A DNA stretch of 42,870 bases from CAZSNH01 sp052388455 (lineage in GTDB: Bacteria > Pseudomonadota > Alphaproteobacteria > Rhizobiales > Hyphomicrobiaceae): the NCBI GenBank assembly GCA_052388455.1, contig JBQTIA010000096.1, positions 1-42,870 of the forward strand, in the 5' to 3' direction. Each line of letters begins with the position of its first letter. Within the stretch, counting starts at the first letter, position 1. Both the position numbers and the translations under genes were made by a program. The notes beneath the pieces were generated by a model that was given only the letters and a program-made list of their open reading frames with translations, made no database searches and was not told the origin of the DNA. This document shows, one piece after another, positions 22,964 to 30,410 of the stretch.

Positions 22964-24109
22964 ATGTCCGAGCTTGCAAGACGTTTGCGATGTGCCGCCA
23001 TGTTCGGCGCACTCATGGCCACAGGGCTCCTGGTGCAGCCTGCCCTCGCCGATCCACCGCCGAGCGGCGCGGCCTCGCCGGCCTTCATCGAACTCGCAGG
23101 ACACGGCGCCGATCTGTGGTGGGGCGGGTTCAGCCCCGACGGCCGTCGCGTGATCACGGCTTCGAGTGACAGGACCGCGCGGGTCTGGGACTCGGCGACG
23201 GGCGCCACGGTGCTGACCCTCGCCGGACACGACGAGGCGATCCGCGTGGCCATCTATTCTCCGGATGGCAGCACCATCGCCACGGCCTGCCGAAACGGCG
23301 TCGTGAAGGTCTGGGATGCGAGCAGCGGAACCTTGAAGTCGACGATCGTCGCGCACGGCCAAATGATCGAAGCCATCGCCTTCAGTCCCGACGGAACGCG
23401 GCTCGCGACCGCGTCCCGCGATGCGACGGCCAAACTCTGGAAGGTGCCTTCGGGTGAAGCGATCGCCACCCTGGCGGGGCACACCGAGTGGCTGTCCGGC
23501 ATCGATTTCAGTCCGGATGGAAAACTCGTTCTCACGTCATCGAGCGACAAGACGGCGCGATTGTGGGACGGCGCGACGGGTGCCTCCATCCGCGTGCTGG
23601 CGGGCCATGACGGCCTGGTGACGAGTGCCGTCTTCAGTCCGGATGCTTCGCAGATCGCCACGTCGTCCAGCGACAAGACGACGAGACTTTGGTCGGTCGC
23701 CACCGGCGAGACGATCGTCACCGTCGGCGGCCATGACCGCGCGACGCTCAGGGTGGCCTTCAGCCCCGACGGGCAGCGCTTCGTCACCACCTCCAGCGAC
23801 AAGACCGCGAAGGTCTGGGATGTGAGGACGGGAACTCAGCTCGCCGTCCTGCAGGGCGCGCATAGGCGCTTGATCCCGCGCGTGATGTTCAGCGGCGATG
23901 GCCGGCGCATCGTGACCGCCTCGCACGATAAAACCGCGGCCGTCTGGGACGCGGCTTCGGGCGCGCTGCTCGCCGTCCTGGCGGGACACGCGAAAGAGGT
24001 CGATCATGCCGAATTCTCGCCAGATGGACGCCGCGTCGTGACCGCCTCCTATGATCGGACGGCACGAATCTGGGACGTGAGCGCGATCGTGGCAAAGTCC
24101 AGTCCATAA
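22964..24109 (+). CDS. Secreted eight-repeat WD40 protein
   Basis: 381 residues with a signal peptide (about 1-36, ending QPALADPP). Eight WD40 units follow, each of the form 'FSPDGxxxxTASxDxTARVWDxxTG...LxGH'; the unit ends read VWDSATG, VWDASSG, LWKVPSG, LWDGATG, LWSVATG, VWDVRTG, VWDAASG and IWDVSAI. The protein has no enzyme domain, so it is probably a binding platform. ATG 22964 follows GAGGAG; the longer open frame upstream is not WD40-like. WD40 proteins are seldom secreted in bacteria. It is the last gene before the second dehydrogenase region. Confidence 0.82.
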   Translation: MSELARRLRCAAMFGALMATGLLVQPALADPPPSGAASPAFIELAGHGADLWWGGFSPDGRRVITASSDRTARVWDSATGATVLTLAGHDEAIRVAIYSPDGSTIATACRNGVVKVWDASSGTLKSTIVAHGQMIEAIAFSPDGTRLATASRDATAKLWKVPSGEAIATLAGHTEWLSGIDFSPDGKLVLTSSSDKTARLWDGATGASIRVLAGHDGLVTSAVFSPDASQIATSSSDKTTRLWSVATGETIVTVGGHDRATLRVAFSPDGQRFVTTSSDKTAKVWDVRTGTQLAVLQGAHRRLIPRVMFSGDGRRIVTASHDKTAAVWDAASGALLAVLAGHAKEVDHAEFSPDGRRVVTASYDRTARIWDVSAIVAKSSP

Positions 24110-24523
24110 ATCTGACGAACCATTTACGTCGTTGAGCGGACGTTCTGACGTTAGATCGTCGGCATCGGCGCGCCTCCGCGATCCTCCGGTTTGCCATCGC
24201 CCGCTGAATGTTTCCGGCGTTTGACAACGCTGGGACCCTTGGACAATTGCGAACATCGGCAGGCTTTTCGACGGCCTTCAATTTCCGCCGATACCAATCG
24301 AGATGCCCGCTCCCTTTCGGCCGATGGAGAAATCTTCCCGACCCCGATTTGAAAAAACGAGTGCCAGTGTCGGATGAACTCCCCATCGCATGTAATTGAT
24401 TGGAAACATGTTCAAAAGACCTATGGACTCCGATGTTATAATGTTTCTTTTTCTGTGGGCGGCGCGCTTGATCGCACCGCTGAAAAATAATCTCCGACAA
24501 CTTTCGAGATAGGGAGTGAAGGC
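24110..24523. promoter_or_regulatory. 414-base regulatory region of the calcium-type dehydrogenase gene
   Basis: No gene is credible. It carries the TATAACAT motif (24432-24447) 76 bases before the start, a weak inverted-repeat relative (GGAGA-AATCT-TCCCG at 24326-24340), and an AT-rich segment around 24345-24460. Confidence 0.55.
24432..24447 (-). promoter_or_regulatory. Shared motif GCAACTnTATAACATA, copy 3 (diverged)
   Basis: On the minus strand GAAACATTATAACATC matches the consensus in 12 of 15 fixed positions, with TATAACAT intact. It lies 76 bases before the second dehydrogenase. Confidence 0.5.
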
Positions 24524-26440
24524 ATGTCCGAAAGGCATCGTAAATTGGGTTTCGGCGCCACTCGTCTGACGGCGGTATCGGCCTTGGCCCTGTCGGCCGT
24601 TGCTGGATTTGGCATCGCGCCGGCAGGCGCTGGGGCCGGCGAGAAGCCCGTCGCGTGGGAAGATATTCTGAACGACGAAAAGACGACCGGCGACGTGGTC
24701 GGCTGGGGAATGGGCGTCCGCAATCACCGCTACAGCGCTCTCGACAAGATCAACGTCGACAACATCGCGCGGCTGAAGCCCTCGTGGTCGTTCTCCTTCG
24801 GCGATGAAAAGCAGCGCGGACAGGAAACCCAGGCGCTGGTCCACGACGGCGTGATCTACGTCACCGCCTCGTATTCGCGCATCTTTGCTCTCGATGCCAA
24901 GTCCGGCAAGAAACTCTGGAGCTACAGCCATCGCCTGCCGGACGACATCCGTCCGTGCTGCGACGTGGTCAACCGCGGCGCTGCTCTCTTCGGCGACAAG
25001 GTGTTCATGGGCACCCTCGACGCCGGCATCGTCGCGCTCGACCGCAAGACCGGAAAAGTCGTCTGGAACGAAAAGTTCGAAGATCACACCGCCGGCTACA
25101 CCATGACCGGCGCTCCGAACATCATCAAGGATCAGAAGACAGGCAAGGTGCTTCTCATCCATGGGTCCTCGGGCGACGAGTTCGGCGTTGTCGGCCGGCT
25201 CTATGCGCGCGATCCCGATACGGGCAAGGAAATCTGGATGCGCCCGCTGGTCGAAGGGCACATGGGCCGCCTCGACGGCAAGAACTCGACGACCACCGGC
25301 GATCCAAAGGCGCCGTCGTGGCCGAACAACAAGGACGGCAAGAAGGTCGAAGCCTGGAATCAGGGCGGCGGCGCTCCGTGGCAGTCGGCGACCTACGACG
25401 AGAAGACCAACACCATCGTCATCGGCACCGGAAATCCGGCTCCGTGGAATTATCATTATCGCTCCGGTCCGAACGGCGACTGGAAGCCCTATGACAGCCT
25501 CTATACTTCGGGGCAGGTCTACATCGAGCCGTCGACCGGCGAGCCGGTCGGCTTCTTCCAGCACACGCCCAACGACGCCTGGGACTATTCGGGCAACAAT
25601 CCGATCACGCTGTTCGAGATGGAGAAGGACGGAAAGACGGTCCGCGCCGGCGCCCATGCCGACCGCAACGGCTTCCTGTTCATCACCGACCTCGACAAGC
25701 TGACGGCCCGAGACGGCAAGATCTCCAAGCAGGCCGGCGGCGCTTTCGGCATCTATCCGATGGTTCGCAACATCACCTGGGCCACGGGCTGGGACGTCGC
25801 CACGGGTCGTCCGATGGAGGTCGAAGGGCAGCGACCGCCGGCCCCAGAGAAGGGCCAGGACAAGGGCAAGGCGATCAAGGTCACGCCGAACTTCCTCGGC
25901 GGCACCAACTGGATGCCGATGGCCTACAACCAGGACACCAAGCTGTTCTACATCCCGACCAACGACTGGACCGAGGACTACTGGACCGAGAACGTCACCT
26001 ACAAGAAAGGTGCCGCCTACCTCGGGCAAGGCTTCCGCATCAAGCGTGAGTTCGACACGCACGTGGGAGCGCTCCGGGCGATGGACCCGACCAACGGCAA
26101 GATCGTCTGGGAGCACCTCGAGGCGATGCCTCTGTGGGCCGGCGTGCTGACCACCAGGGGTGGATGGGTTCTGACCGGCACCAGCGACGGCTACGCCAAG
26201 GCCTTCGATGCCAAGACGGGTAAGGAGCTGTGGAAGTTCCAGACCGGCTCGGGCGTCGTCTCGCAGCCCGTGACCTGGGAGGACGAAGGCAAGCAGTACA
26301 TCGGGCTGGCCTCCGGCTATGGCGGTGCCGTTCCGCTGTGGGGCGGCGACATGGCCGACCAGACCAAGACCGTAAGCCAGGGCGGATCGTTCTGGGTGTT
26401 CGAGGTGCCGCAGGCCACCGCCGCGGCCGACTCGAAGTGA
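24524..26440 (+). CDS. Calcium-type PQQ-dependent alcohol dehydrogenase
   Basis: 638 residues with an N-terminal export signal (about 14-38). It has the same propeller landmarks as the first enzyme: adjacent Cys145-146 in RPCCDVVNRG, Glu219 in SSGDEFGVVG, Asn304 in GTGNPAPWN, and catalytic Asp354 in DAWDYSGNN. Ser356 replaces the second Asp of rare-earth enzymes, which points to calcium. It would oxidise primary alcohols, ethanol-type or methanol; the substrate is not readable. A pentapeptide gene, PedF cytochrome and others follow on the same strand. The two dehydrogenases of this window differ throughout, so they are not a recent duplication. Confidence 0.87.
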   Translation: MSERHRKLGFGATRLTAVSALALSAVAGFGIAPAGAGAGEKPVAWEDILNDEKTTGDVVGWGMGVRNHRYSALDKINVDNIARLKPSWSFSFGDEKQRGQETQALVHDGVIYVTASYSRIFALDAKSGKKLWSYSHRLPDDIRPCCDVVNRGAALFGDKVFMGTLDAGIVALDRKTGKVVWNEKFEDHTAGYTMTGAPNIIKDQKTGKVLLIHGSSGDEFGVVGRLYARDPDTGKEIWMRPLVEGHMGRLDGKNSTTTGDPKAPSWPNNKDGKKVEAWNQGGGAPWQSATYDEKTNTIVIGTGNPAPWNYHYRSGPNGDWKPYDSLYTSGQVYIEPSTGEPVGFFQHTPNDAWDYSGNNPITLFEMEKDGKTVRAGAHADRNGFLFITDLDKLTARDGKISKQAGGAFGIYPMVRNITWATGWDVATGRPMEVEGQRPPAPEKGQDKGKAIKVTPNFLGGTNWMPMAYNQDTKLFYIPTNDWTEDYWTENVTYKKGAAYLGQGFRIKREFDTHVGALRAMDPTNGKIVWEHLEAMPLWAGVLTTRGGWVLTGTSDGYAKAFDAKTGKELWKFQTGSGVVSQPVTWEDEGKQYIGLASGYGGAVPLWGGDMADQTKTVSQGGSFWVFEVPQATAAADSK

Positions 26441-26447
26441 GGAATGC

Positions 26448-26534
26448 GGGCGAGGTGCATTGCGTTTCCAGCGCCTCGCCCGTGATCGGCGGGTGGCTCG
26501 CCGGGTTCTCACCCCGGCGGGCCGCTCGCCGTTT
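26448..26534 (+). terminator. Hairpin pair after the calcium-type dehydrogenase
   Basis: GGGCGAGGTGC (26448-26458) pairs with GCGCCTCGCCC (26471-26481) with one G-T pair. A second hairpin CGCCGGG/CCCGGCG lies about 40 bases on and is followed by a short TTTT. It may end or weaken transcription before the pentapeptide gene. Confidence 0.5.
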
Positions 26535-26609
26535 TCTCCGCGGCTCCCAATCGGAACGCCAACGTAGCTTCTAACGAAACTCCCAACTTTAACCTCATGA
26601 GGTGCCGTC

Positions 26610-27311
26610 ATGGCCGTCCTTTGCGTGAAGTGGACCATGCAGCCGCTCGTCTTCGGCGTGGCCTTGGCTTCTCTTATCGGCATGTCCGGGTTGAGCGTCT
26701 CGGCTGGAGCCCAGAATTATCCGGTCATCGTCAACGTCGAGGAGCGTCCCGATCCCTGGGTCGTGAACGGCTGCGCCATCAAGGCAGCAACGGTCTGCGA
26801 AGGCGCCGATCTCCGGCATGCGGACCTCAAGAACGCCAACCTTTCGGGTGCGAAGCTCGCAGGCGCCAATCTGATGCGCGCCGACCTTCGCCACGCCAAC
26901 CTGCAAGGCGCCGATCTCTCCGGCGCCAACCTGGAGGGGGCGCGGATGCACATCGCCTTCATGCAGGGCGCCAAGCTGCCGGGAGCATCGCTGCGCGGGG
27001 CGGACCTCTCGCACGTCCGCATGAACAAGGCCGATCTGTCGAACACCGATCTCACGGCCGCGACACTCGAAAAGGCGATGGCCAAGGGGGTCAAATTCGT
27101 CGGTGCGAAGTTCGTCGGCACCGACGTGCAGGAAACGAAGTTCTACGAGTCCAACCTCAGCAATGCGGTCTTCGATGGCGTGAAGATCCGCTTCGCCATT
27201 TTCCAGGATGCATTCATGGAGGGCTGCAAGGGCTGTCCCTTCGACTGGCAGCGCGGAACCAAGCAGTGGGAAGAGGACATGTCCAAATGGGAGCCGGCTC
27301 CCGGCCAATGA
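26610..27311 (+). CDS. Secreted pentapeptide-repeat protein
   Basis: 233 residues with a signal peptide (LVFGVALASLIGMSGLSVSAGAQ region). From about 68 to 200 come tandem A(D/N)LxG-type units: ADLRHADLKNANLSG, AKLAGANLMRADLRHANLQG and so on, which fold as a right-handed four-sided helix. A CEGADL opening and a CKGCPFDW end suggest a disulfide-bound cap. GAGGTG precedes ATG 26610; Met10 is another possible start. Periplasmic pentapeptide proteins are usually binding surfaces. The stop overlaps the next start by four bases. Confidence 0.8.
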   Translation: MAVLCVKWTMQPLVFGVALASLIGMSGLSVSAGAQNYPVIVNVEERPDPWVVNGCAIKAATVCEGADLRHADLKNANLSGAKLAGANLMRADLRHANLQGADLSGANLEGARMHIAFMQGAKLPGASLRGADLSHVRMNKADLSNTDLTAATLEKAMAKGVKFVGAKFVGTDVQETKFYESNLSNAVFDGVKIRFAIFQDAFMEGCKGCPFDWQRGTKQWEEDMSKWEPAPGQ

Positions 27312-27766
27312 GCAGGGTCTTCGGTCTGTGCGGGATCGCCGCGCTGTGCGTCGGCCTCGGACATATCGGGGCGGCGGCGCGCAATGCGGCCTCGGGGGCG
27401 ACGGCGTGCCTCGACATCGCCGACGGCGCCGGCCGGCTCGCCTGCTACGACCGCGAGGTCCGCAAGCTGGTGAAGCCGGACTTCGAGGGACGGCTCAACA
27501 TCGTCACGGACCGTTTCGACATCTCCGCTCCGACCCGCCTCAGGTTCCAGAGCGACGGCGCCATCTTCGTTCTCTATCTCAAATCGGCGGAAGGCGAGGT
27601 CGTGCAAAACCTTCACATCGGTGGCGGCGGCGAGGACGCCTACGTCATCGAGCGGCCGGGCACCTACTACCTGCAAATCAACGGAAGCGAGTCGTGGCGC
27701 ATCTGGCTGGAGCCCGTCGCCTCGACCGGTAGCGGCAAATTCAAAGCGGGAAGCGACGGAACATGA
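27308..27766 (+). CDS. Small secreted beta-rich protein, unknown
   Basis: 152 residues with a signal peptide (MSRVFGLCGIAALCVGLGHI). The mature part begins with ACLDIADGAGRLACYDREV, a short two-Cys motif also seen at the start of some secreted type VI-associated or other envelope proteins. Beta strands follow, with RFQSDGAIFVLYLKS and GTYYLQINGSESWRIWLE, like a small ligand-binding sandwich. No family assigned. It overlaps both neighbours by four bases, so the pentapeptide gene, this gene and PedF form one tight unit. Confidence 0.6.
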   Translation: MSRVFGLCGIAALCVGLGHIGAAARNAASGATACLDIADGAGRLACYDREVRKLVKPDFEGRLNIVTDRFDISAPTRLRFQSDGAIFVLYLKSAEGEVVQNLHIGGGGEDAYVIERPGTYYLQINGSESWRIWLEPVASTGSGKFKAGSDGT

Positions 27767-28182
27767 AAGTGCTTGCACTGAAGTTGATTTGGATCGCAGG
27801 TTTCGCATGTTTTGCCGTTGCCGCGTGGGCGCACGGCGACGGCGCTCCGCAACCGGTCGACACAGCTGGCCTCGATCCGCTCGGCGAGGAGCTTCGAACG
27901 ACCAATCCCTATCGCGGCAATCCGCGAGCCATCGCAATCGGGGCAAAGGGCTACAACTCGAACTGCGCGCGCTGTCATGGTCTGGACGCGAAGTCGGGAG
28001 GCATGTCGCCGGATCTGCGCGCGCTCGCCGTCGACGACGAGACGGACGCCTGGTATCTCACGCGCGTGCTCAATGGCGCACGTCGTGACGATCGCGTGAA
28101 GATGCCGCCGTTCGAAGGACTCCTGTCGCAGGAGGCGATCTGGGCCATCCGCAGCTACATCGATGCGCAGGCCGATGACTGA
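27763..28182 (+). CDS. pedF: Cytochrome c-550 PedF
   Basis: 139 residues with a signal peptide (ending AAWAHGDG). The mature start PQPVDTAGLDPLGEE, the NPYRGNPRAIAIGAKGYNSNC approach to the heme motif CARCH (the approach seen as separate short parts), GGMSPDLR, and the closing MPPFEGLLSQEAIWAIRSYI fit the PedF family, with the axial Met in MPPFEG. PedF accepts electrons in PQQ-dependent ethanol oxidation in pseudomonads. Its place after the calcium-type enzyme supports the same job. It overlaps its neighbours by four and eight bases. Confidence 0.85.
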   Translation: MKVLALKLIWIAGFACFAVAAWAHGDGAPQPVDTAGLDPLGEELRTTNPYRGNPRAIAIGAKGYNSNCARCHGLDAKSGGMSPDLRALAVDDETDAWYLTRVLNGARRDDRVKMPPFEGLLSQEAIWAIRSYIDAQADD

Positions 28183-28492
28183 CCGACGACGTCTTCCTCA
28201 CATCGCACTCGTGTCGTTCGGGCTTGTGGCACCGCCTTCGGCACTGGCCGAGATTCACGACCACGAGATCCGGCGCCTGCTCTACCTCCACAGCTCCTGC
28301 GGCGTCGATCAGCTCGAGCAGCTCGTGAGCGAGCCGAGCCTGCGCCGGTTTCGTGCCGTATGCCGCAACACGAGCGCCTTCCCTGACGGCCTGGAGGTGC
28401 TCTGTACCGACATCCACGACGACCGCTCGTGCCGGATCGAGACGCCGTCCAAGACCTTCGACAGCCTCGATCTCCTGCGAAAGCCCCGCTGA
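28175..28492 (+). CDS. Small secreted protein downstream of pedF
   Basis: 105 residues with a short secretion signal (ALVSFGLVAPPSALAE). The mature part has three or more Cys (SSCGVDQLEQL, AVCRNTS, VLCTDIHDDRSC), so disulfides are likely. No family recognised. ATG 28175 overlaps the pedF stop by eight bases, making it the last gene of the unit. A role in folding or binding beside PedF is only inference. Confidence 0.55.
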   Translation: MTDRRRLPHIALVSFGLVAPPSALAEIHDHEIRRLLYLHSSCGVDQLEQLVSEPSLRRFRAVCRNTSAFPDGLEVLCTDIHDDRSCRIETPSKTFDSLDLLRKPR

Positions 28493-28838
28493 CCGCCGCA
28501 TCAAGATCCGCCGCATCGCTTGCTTCAAGCCGTGCGCTTGGTCGAGAGCCTGCTGAAGCAGGGAGTCGTCATTCTGCCGCCCCGAATTTTTCGTGGACTA
28601 AGCCATATCTATATAGATATAGCTTGGAGGCGCTTTGCGCTGAGCGTCGGCAGACAACCGGGTTCGAACCAAGTGCGGGGATGCCGCGCATGCCGGTGGC
28701 GAAGCAGCAGCCGCTCCGGCGAGTGCTTGCGCCCGTCGAGCGATCGCGCGGGCAGTGGTTCGAGGCACGACCTCCAGCCAGCATTCAGGCGAAATCGGGC
28801 GTGGCCCAAGGGATTCCGGGGCGAAGGAGCCCTGACGC
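28493..28838. other. 346-base intergenic region with a 26-base palindrome
   Basis: No credible gene; several short frames have no family features. It holds the palindrome at 28600-28625 and the LysR gene's ribosome site (GAAGGAG near 28825). Confidence 0.5.
28600..28625. promoter_or_regulatory. 26-base AT-rich palindrome
   Basis: AAGC-c-ATATCTAT / ATAGATAT-a-GCTT: perfect but for the pair 28604/28621. The centre lies between two bases, so T-N11-A, the usual LysR-type spacing, does not apply. AT-rich inverted repeats of this size are also used by molybdate regulators, which would suit the molybdoenzyme operon downstream; this is inference. Confidence 0.5.
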
Positions 28839-29747
28839 ATGATCGACAAGCTCGAAATCTTGCTTGCGCTGGCTCGTGAACGGCATTTCGGCAGGGCGGC
28901 CGAGGCCTGCGGTGTATCCCAGCCGACGCTGTCGTCCACGCTCAAGAGCCTCGAGGAGCAGCTCGGCGTCACCATCGTCGAGCGCGGATCGCGGTTCCGC
29001 TGCTTCACACCGGAGGGCGAGAGAATTCTCGATTGGGCGCGTCGCATCGTCGGCGATGCCCGTGCCATGCGTCAGGAGATCGAAGCACTGAAGCGGGGCA
29101 TTACCGGGCACTTGAGGCTGGGCGTCATTCCGACAGCGTTGCCGTTCGTGCCCAAGCTTACGACCAGCTTCAAGGCGCGACACGCTGGCGTTGGCATGTC
29201 CGTGGTCTCGTCGACATCCGACGCAATTCTCGCCGGCCTGGACAATCTCGAACTCGATGCTGGGATATCGTACGTCGATACGGAGCCATTGGTTCGATTC
29301 CAGACCGTGCCGCTCTACGCCGAGCGCTACGTTCTGCTGGTCGCACCCGAGAGCGAGCTCTCCCGGCGTGCGGCGATCTCGTGGGCGGATTGCGGCCGGC
29401 TGCCCCTGTGCCTGCTGACCCCCGACATGCAGAACCGCCGTTTCATCGATCGACATCTGGCCGAGGCCGGAAGCAGTGACGTTCGTGCGACCTTCGAATC
29501 GAACTCGATGACGATGCTGCATGTGCACGTCCTGACCGGGCAGTGGGTCACGATTGCCGCCATCGGCGAAGGCGGGCGTTTCGAGCCTCCGATGGGACTG
29601 AAGGCCATCCCGATCGTCGCGCCGAGCGTCACGCACAAGATTGGTCTTGTGGTCAAGAGCCGTGAGCCGTATCCGCCCGTGGTCTCAGCTTTTCTGTCCT
29701 GCGTCAGAAAACTGACGGCAGGCTCCTTGGAGTTGCAGCCGGCGTGA
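28839..29747 (+). CDS. LysR-type regulator beside formate dehydrogenase genes (FdsR-like)
   Basis: 302 residues. The N-terminal winged helix-turn-helix reads FGRAAEACGVSQPTLSSTLKSLEEQLGVTIVERGSR in two parts and ends with the linker helix. The effector domain starts GHLRLGVIPTALPF and has the two-lobe layout of LysR proteins to the C-terminus. ATG 28839 has GAAGGAG about nine bases upstream. LysR genes next to fds operons (FdsR in Cupriavidus) control them by formate. Here it runs in the same direction as the operon, 189 bases upstream, not divergent as often seen. Confidence 0.82.
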   Translation: MIDKLEILLALARERHFGRAAEACGVSQPTLSSTLKSLEEQLGVTIVERGSRFRCFTPEGERILDWARRIVGDARAMRQEIEALKRGITGHLRLGVIPTALPFVPKLTTSFKARHAGVGMSVVSSTSDAILAGLDNLELDAGISYVDTEPLVRFQTVPLYAERYVLLVAPESELSRRAAISWADCGRLPLCLLTPDMQNRRFIDRHLAEAGSSDVRATFESNSMTMLHVHVLTGQWVTIAAIGEGGRFEPPMGLKAIPIVAPSVTHKIGLVVKSREPYPPVVSAFLSCVRKLTAGSLELQPA

Positions 29748-29936
29748 GGCGGCAGTCGATGACGCGCAGCACAAATAAATTACTGCCGGTTTGACGGAAG
29801 ACATCAGGAACAGAAATATTTATTGGTATTTTTTGATTTTCATTCGATTTCGCTATCGCAGCACGGAACAGCGTTATTGATGCCCCGCTCCCTTTGGGCG
29901 CAAGTCCCGTGCAGTCGACCTCAGAGGAATTCCAGG
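29748..29936. promoter_or_regulatory. Promoter region of the formate dehydrogenase operon
   Basis: AT-rich, with inverted heptamers AATAAAT (29774-29780) and ATTTATT (29818-29824) and a weak relative of the CGGGA set, TGGGC-GCAAG-TCCCG (29895-29909). AGAGGAATTCCAGG leads to the start of the first gene. Confidence 0.45.
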
Positions 29937-30410
29937 ATGGGTGCTTCCGTGCCGTGGAGCGAAGCCGAGACGCGCGCGATCGTCCTGCGGCACGTACATC
30001 GCGAAGGTCCTCTGATGCCGATCCTGCATGATGTGCAGGCAGCGTTCGGATGTGTGCCAGAGGCGGCTGTCCCCGTCATTGCCCACGAACTCAACCTCAG
30101 TCGCGCCGAGGTGCATGGCGTCGTCACGTTCTACCACGACTTCCGCCGCGAGCCAGCCGGCCGGCACGTCTTGAAAATTTGTCGTGCCGAAGCCTGCCAG
30201 GCCATGGGTTGCGAGAGCCTGGTCAAGCGCGCGGAAGACCGGCTCGGCGTCGCGTGCGGGAGCACCAGCGTCGACGGCCGCGTTACGATGGAACCCATTT
30301 ATTGTCTCGGCCTTTGCGCCACGGCCCCATCCGCGATGTTCGACGGCAAGGTCGTCGGCCGGCTTGACGCCGCCAAGCTCGACAGAATCCTCAAGGAGGC
30401 CGGTGCATGA
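29937..30410 (+). CDS. fdsG: NAD-dependent formate dehydrogenase, gamma subunit
   Basis: 157 residues, a NuoE-like thioredoxin-fold [2Fe-2S] protein. Ligands are the Cys pair in CRAEACQAMGC and the pair around YCLGLCA near the end. The helical N-terminus has VHREGPLMPILHDVQAAFG and the HGVVTFYHDF motif. It relays electrons within the soluble FdsABGD complex. ATG 29937 is chosen over a frame open from 29823, which lacks the family and has no ribosome site. It overlaps fdsB by four bases. Confidence 0.9.
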   Translation: MGASVPWSEAETRAIVLRHVHREGPLMPILHDVQAAFGCVPEAAVPVIAHELNLSRAEVHGVVTFYHDFRREPAGRHVLKICRAEACQAMGCESLVKRAEDRLGVACGSTSVDGRVTMEPIYCLGLCATAPSAMFDGKVVGRLDAAKLDRILKEAGA

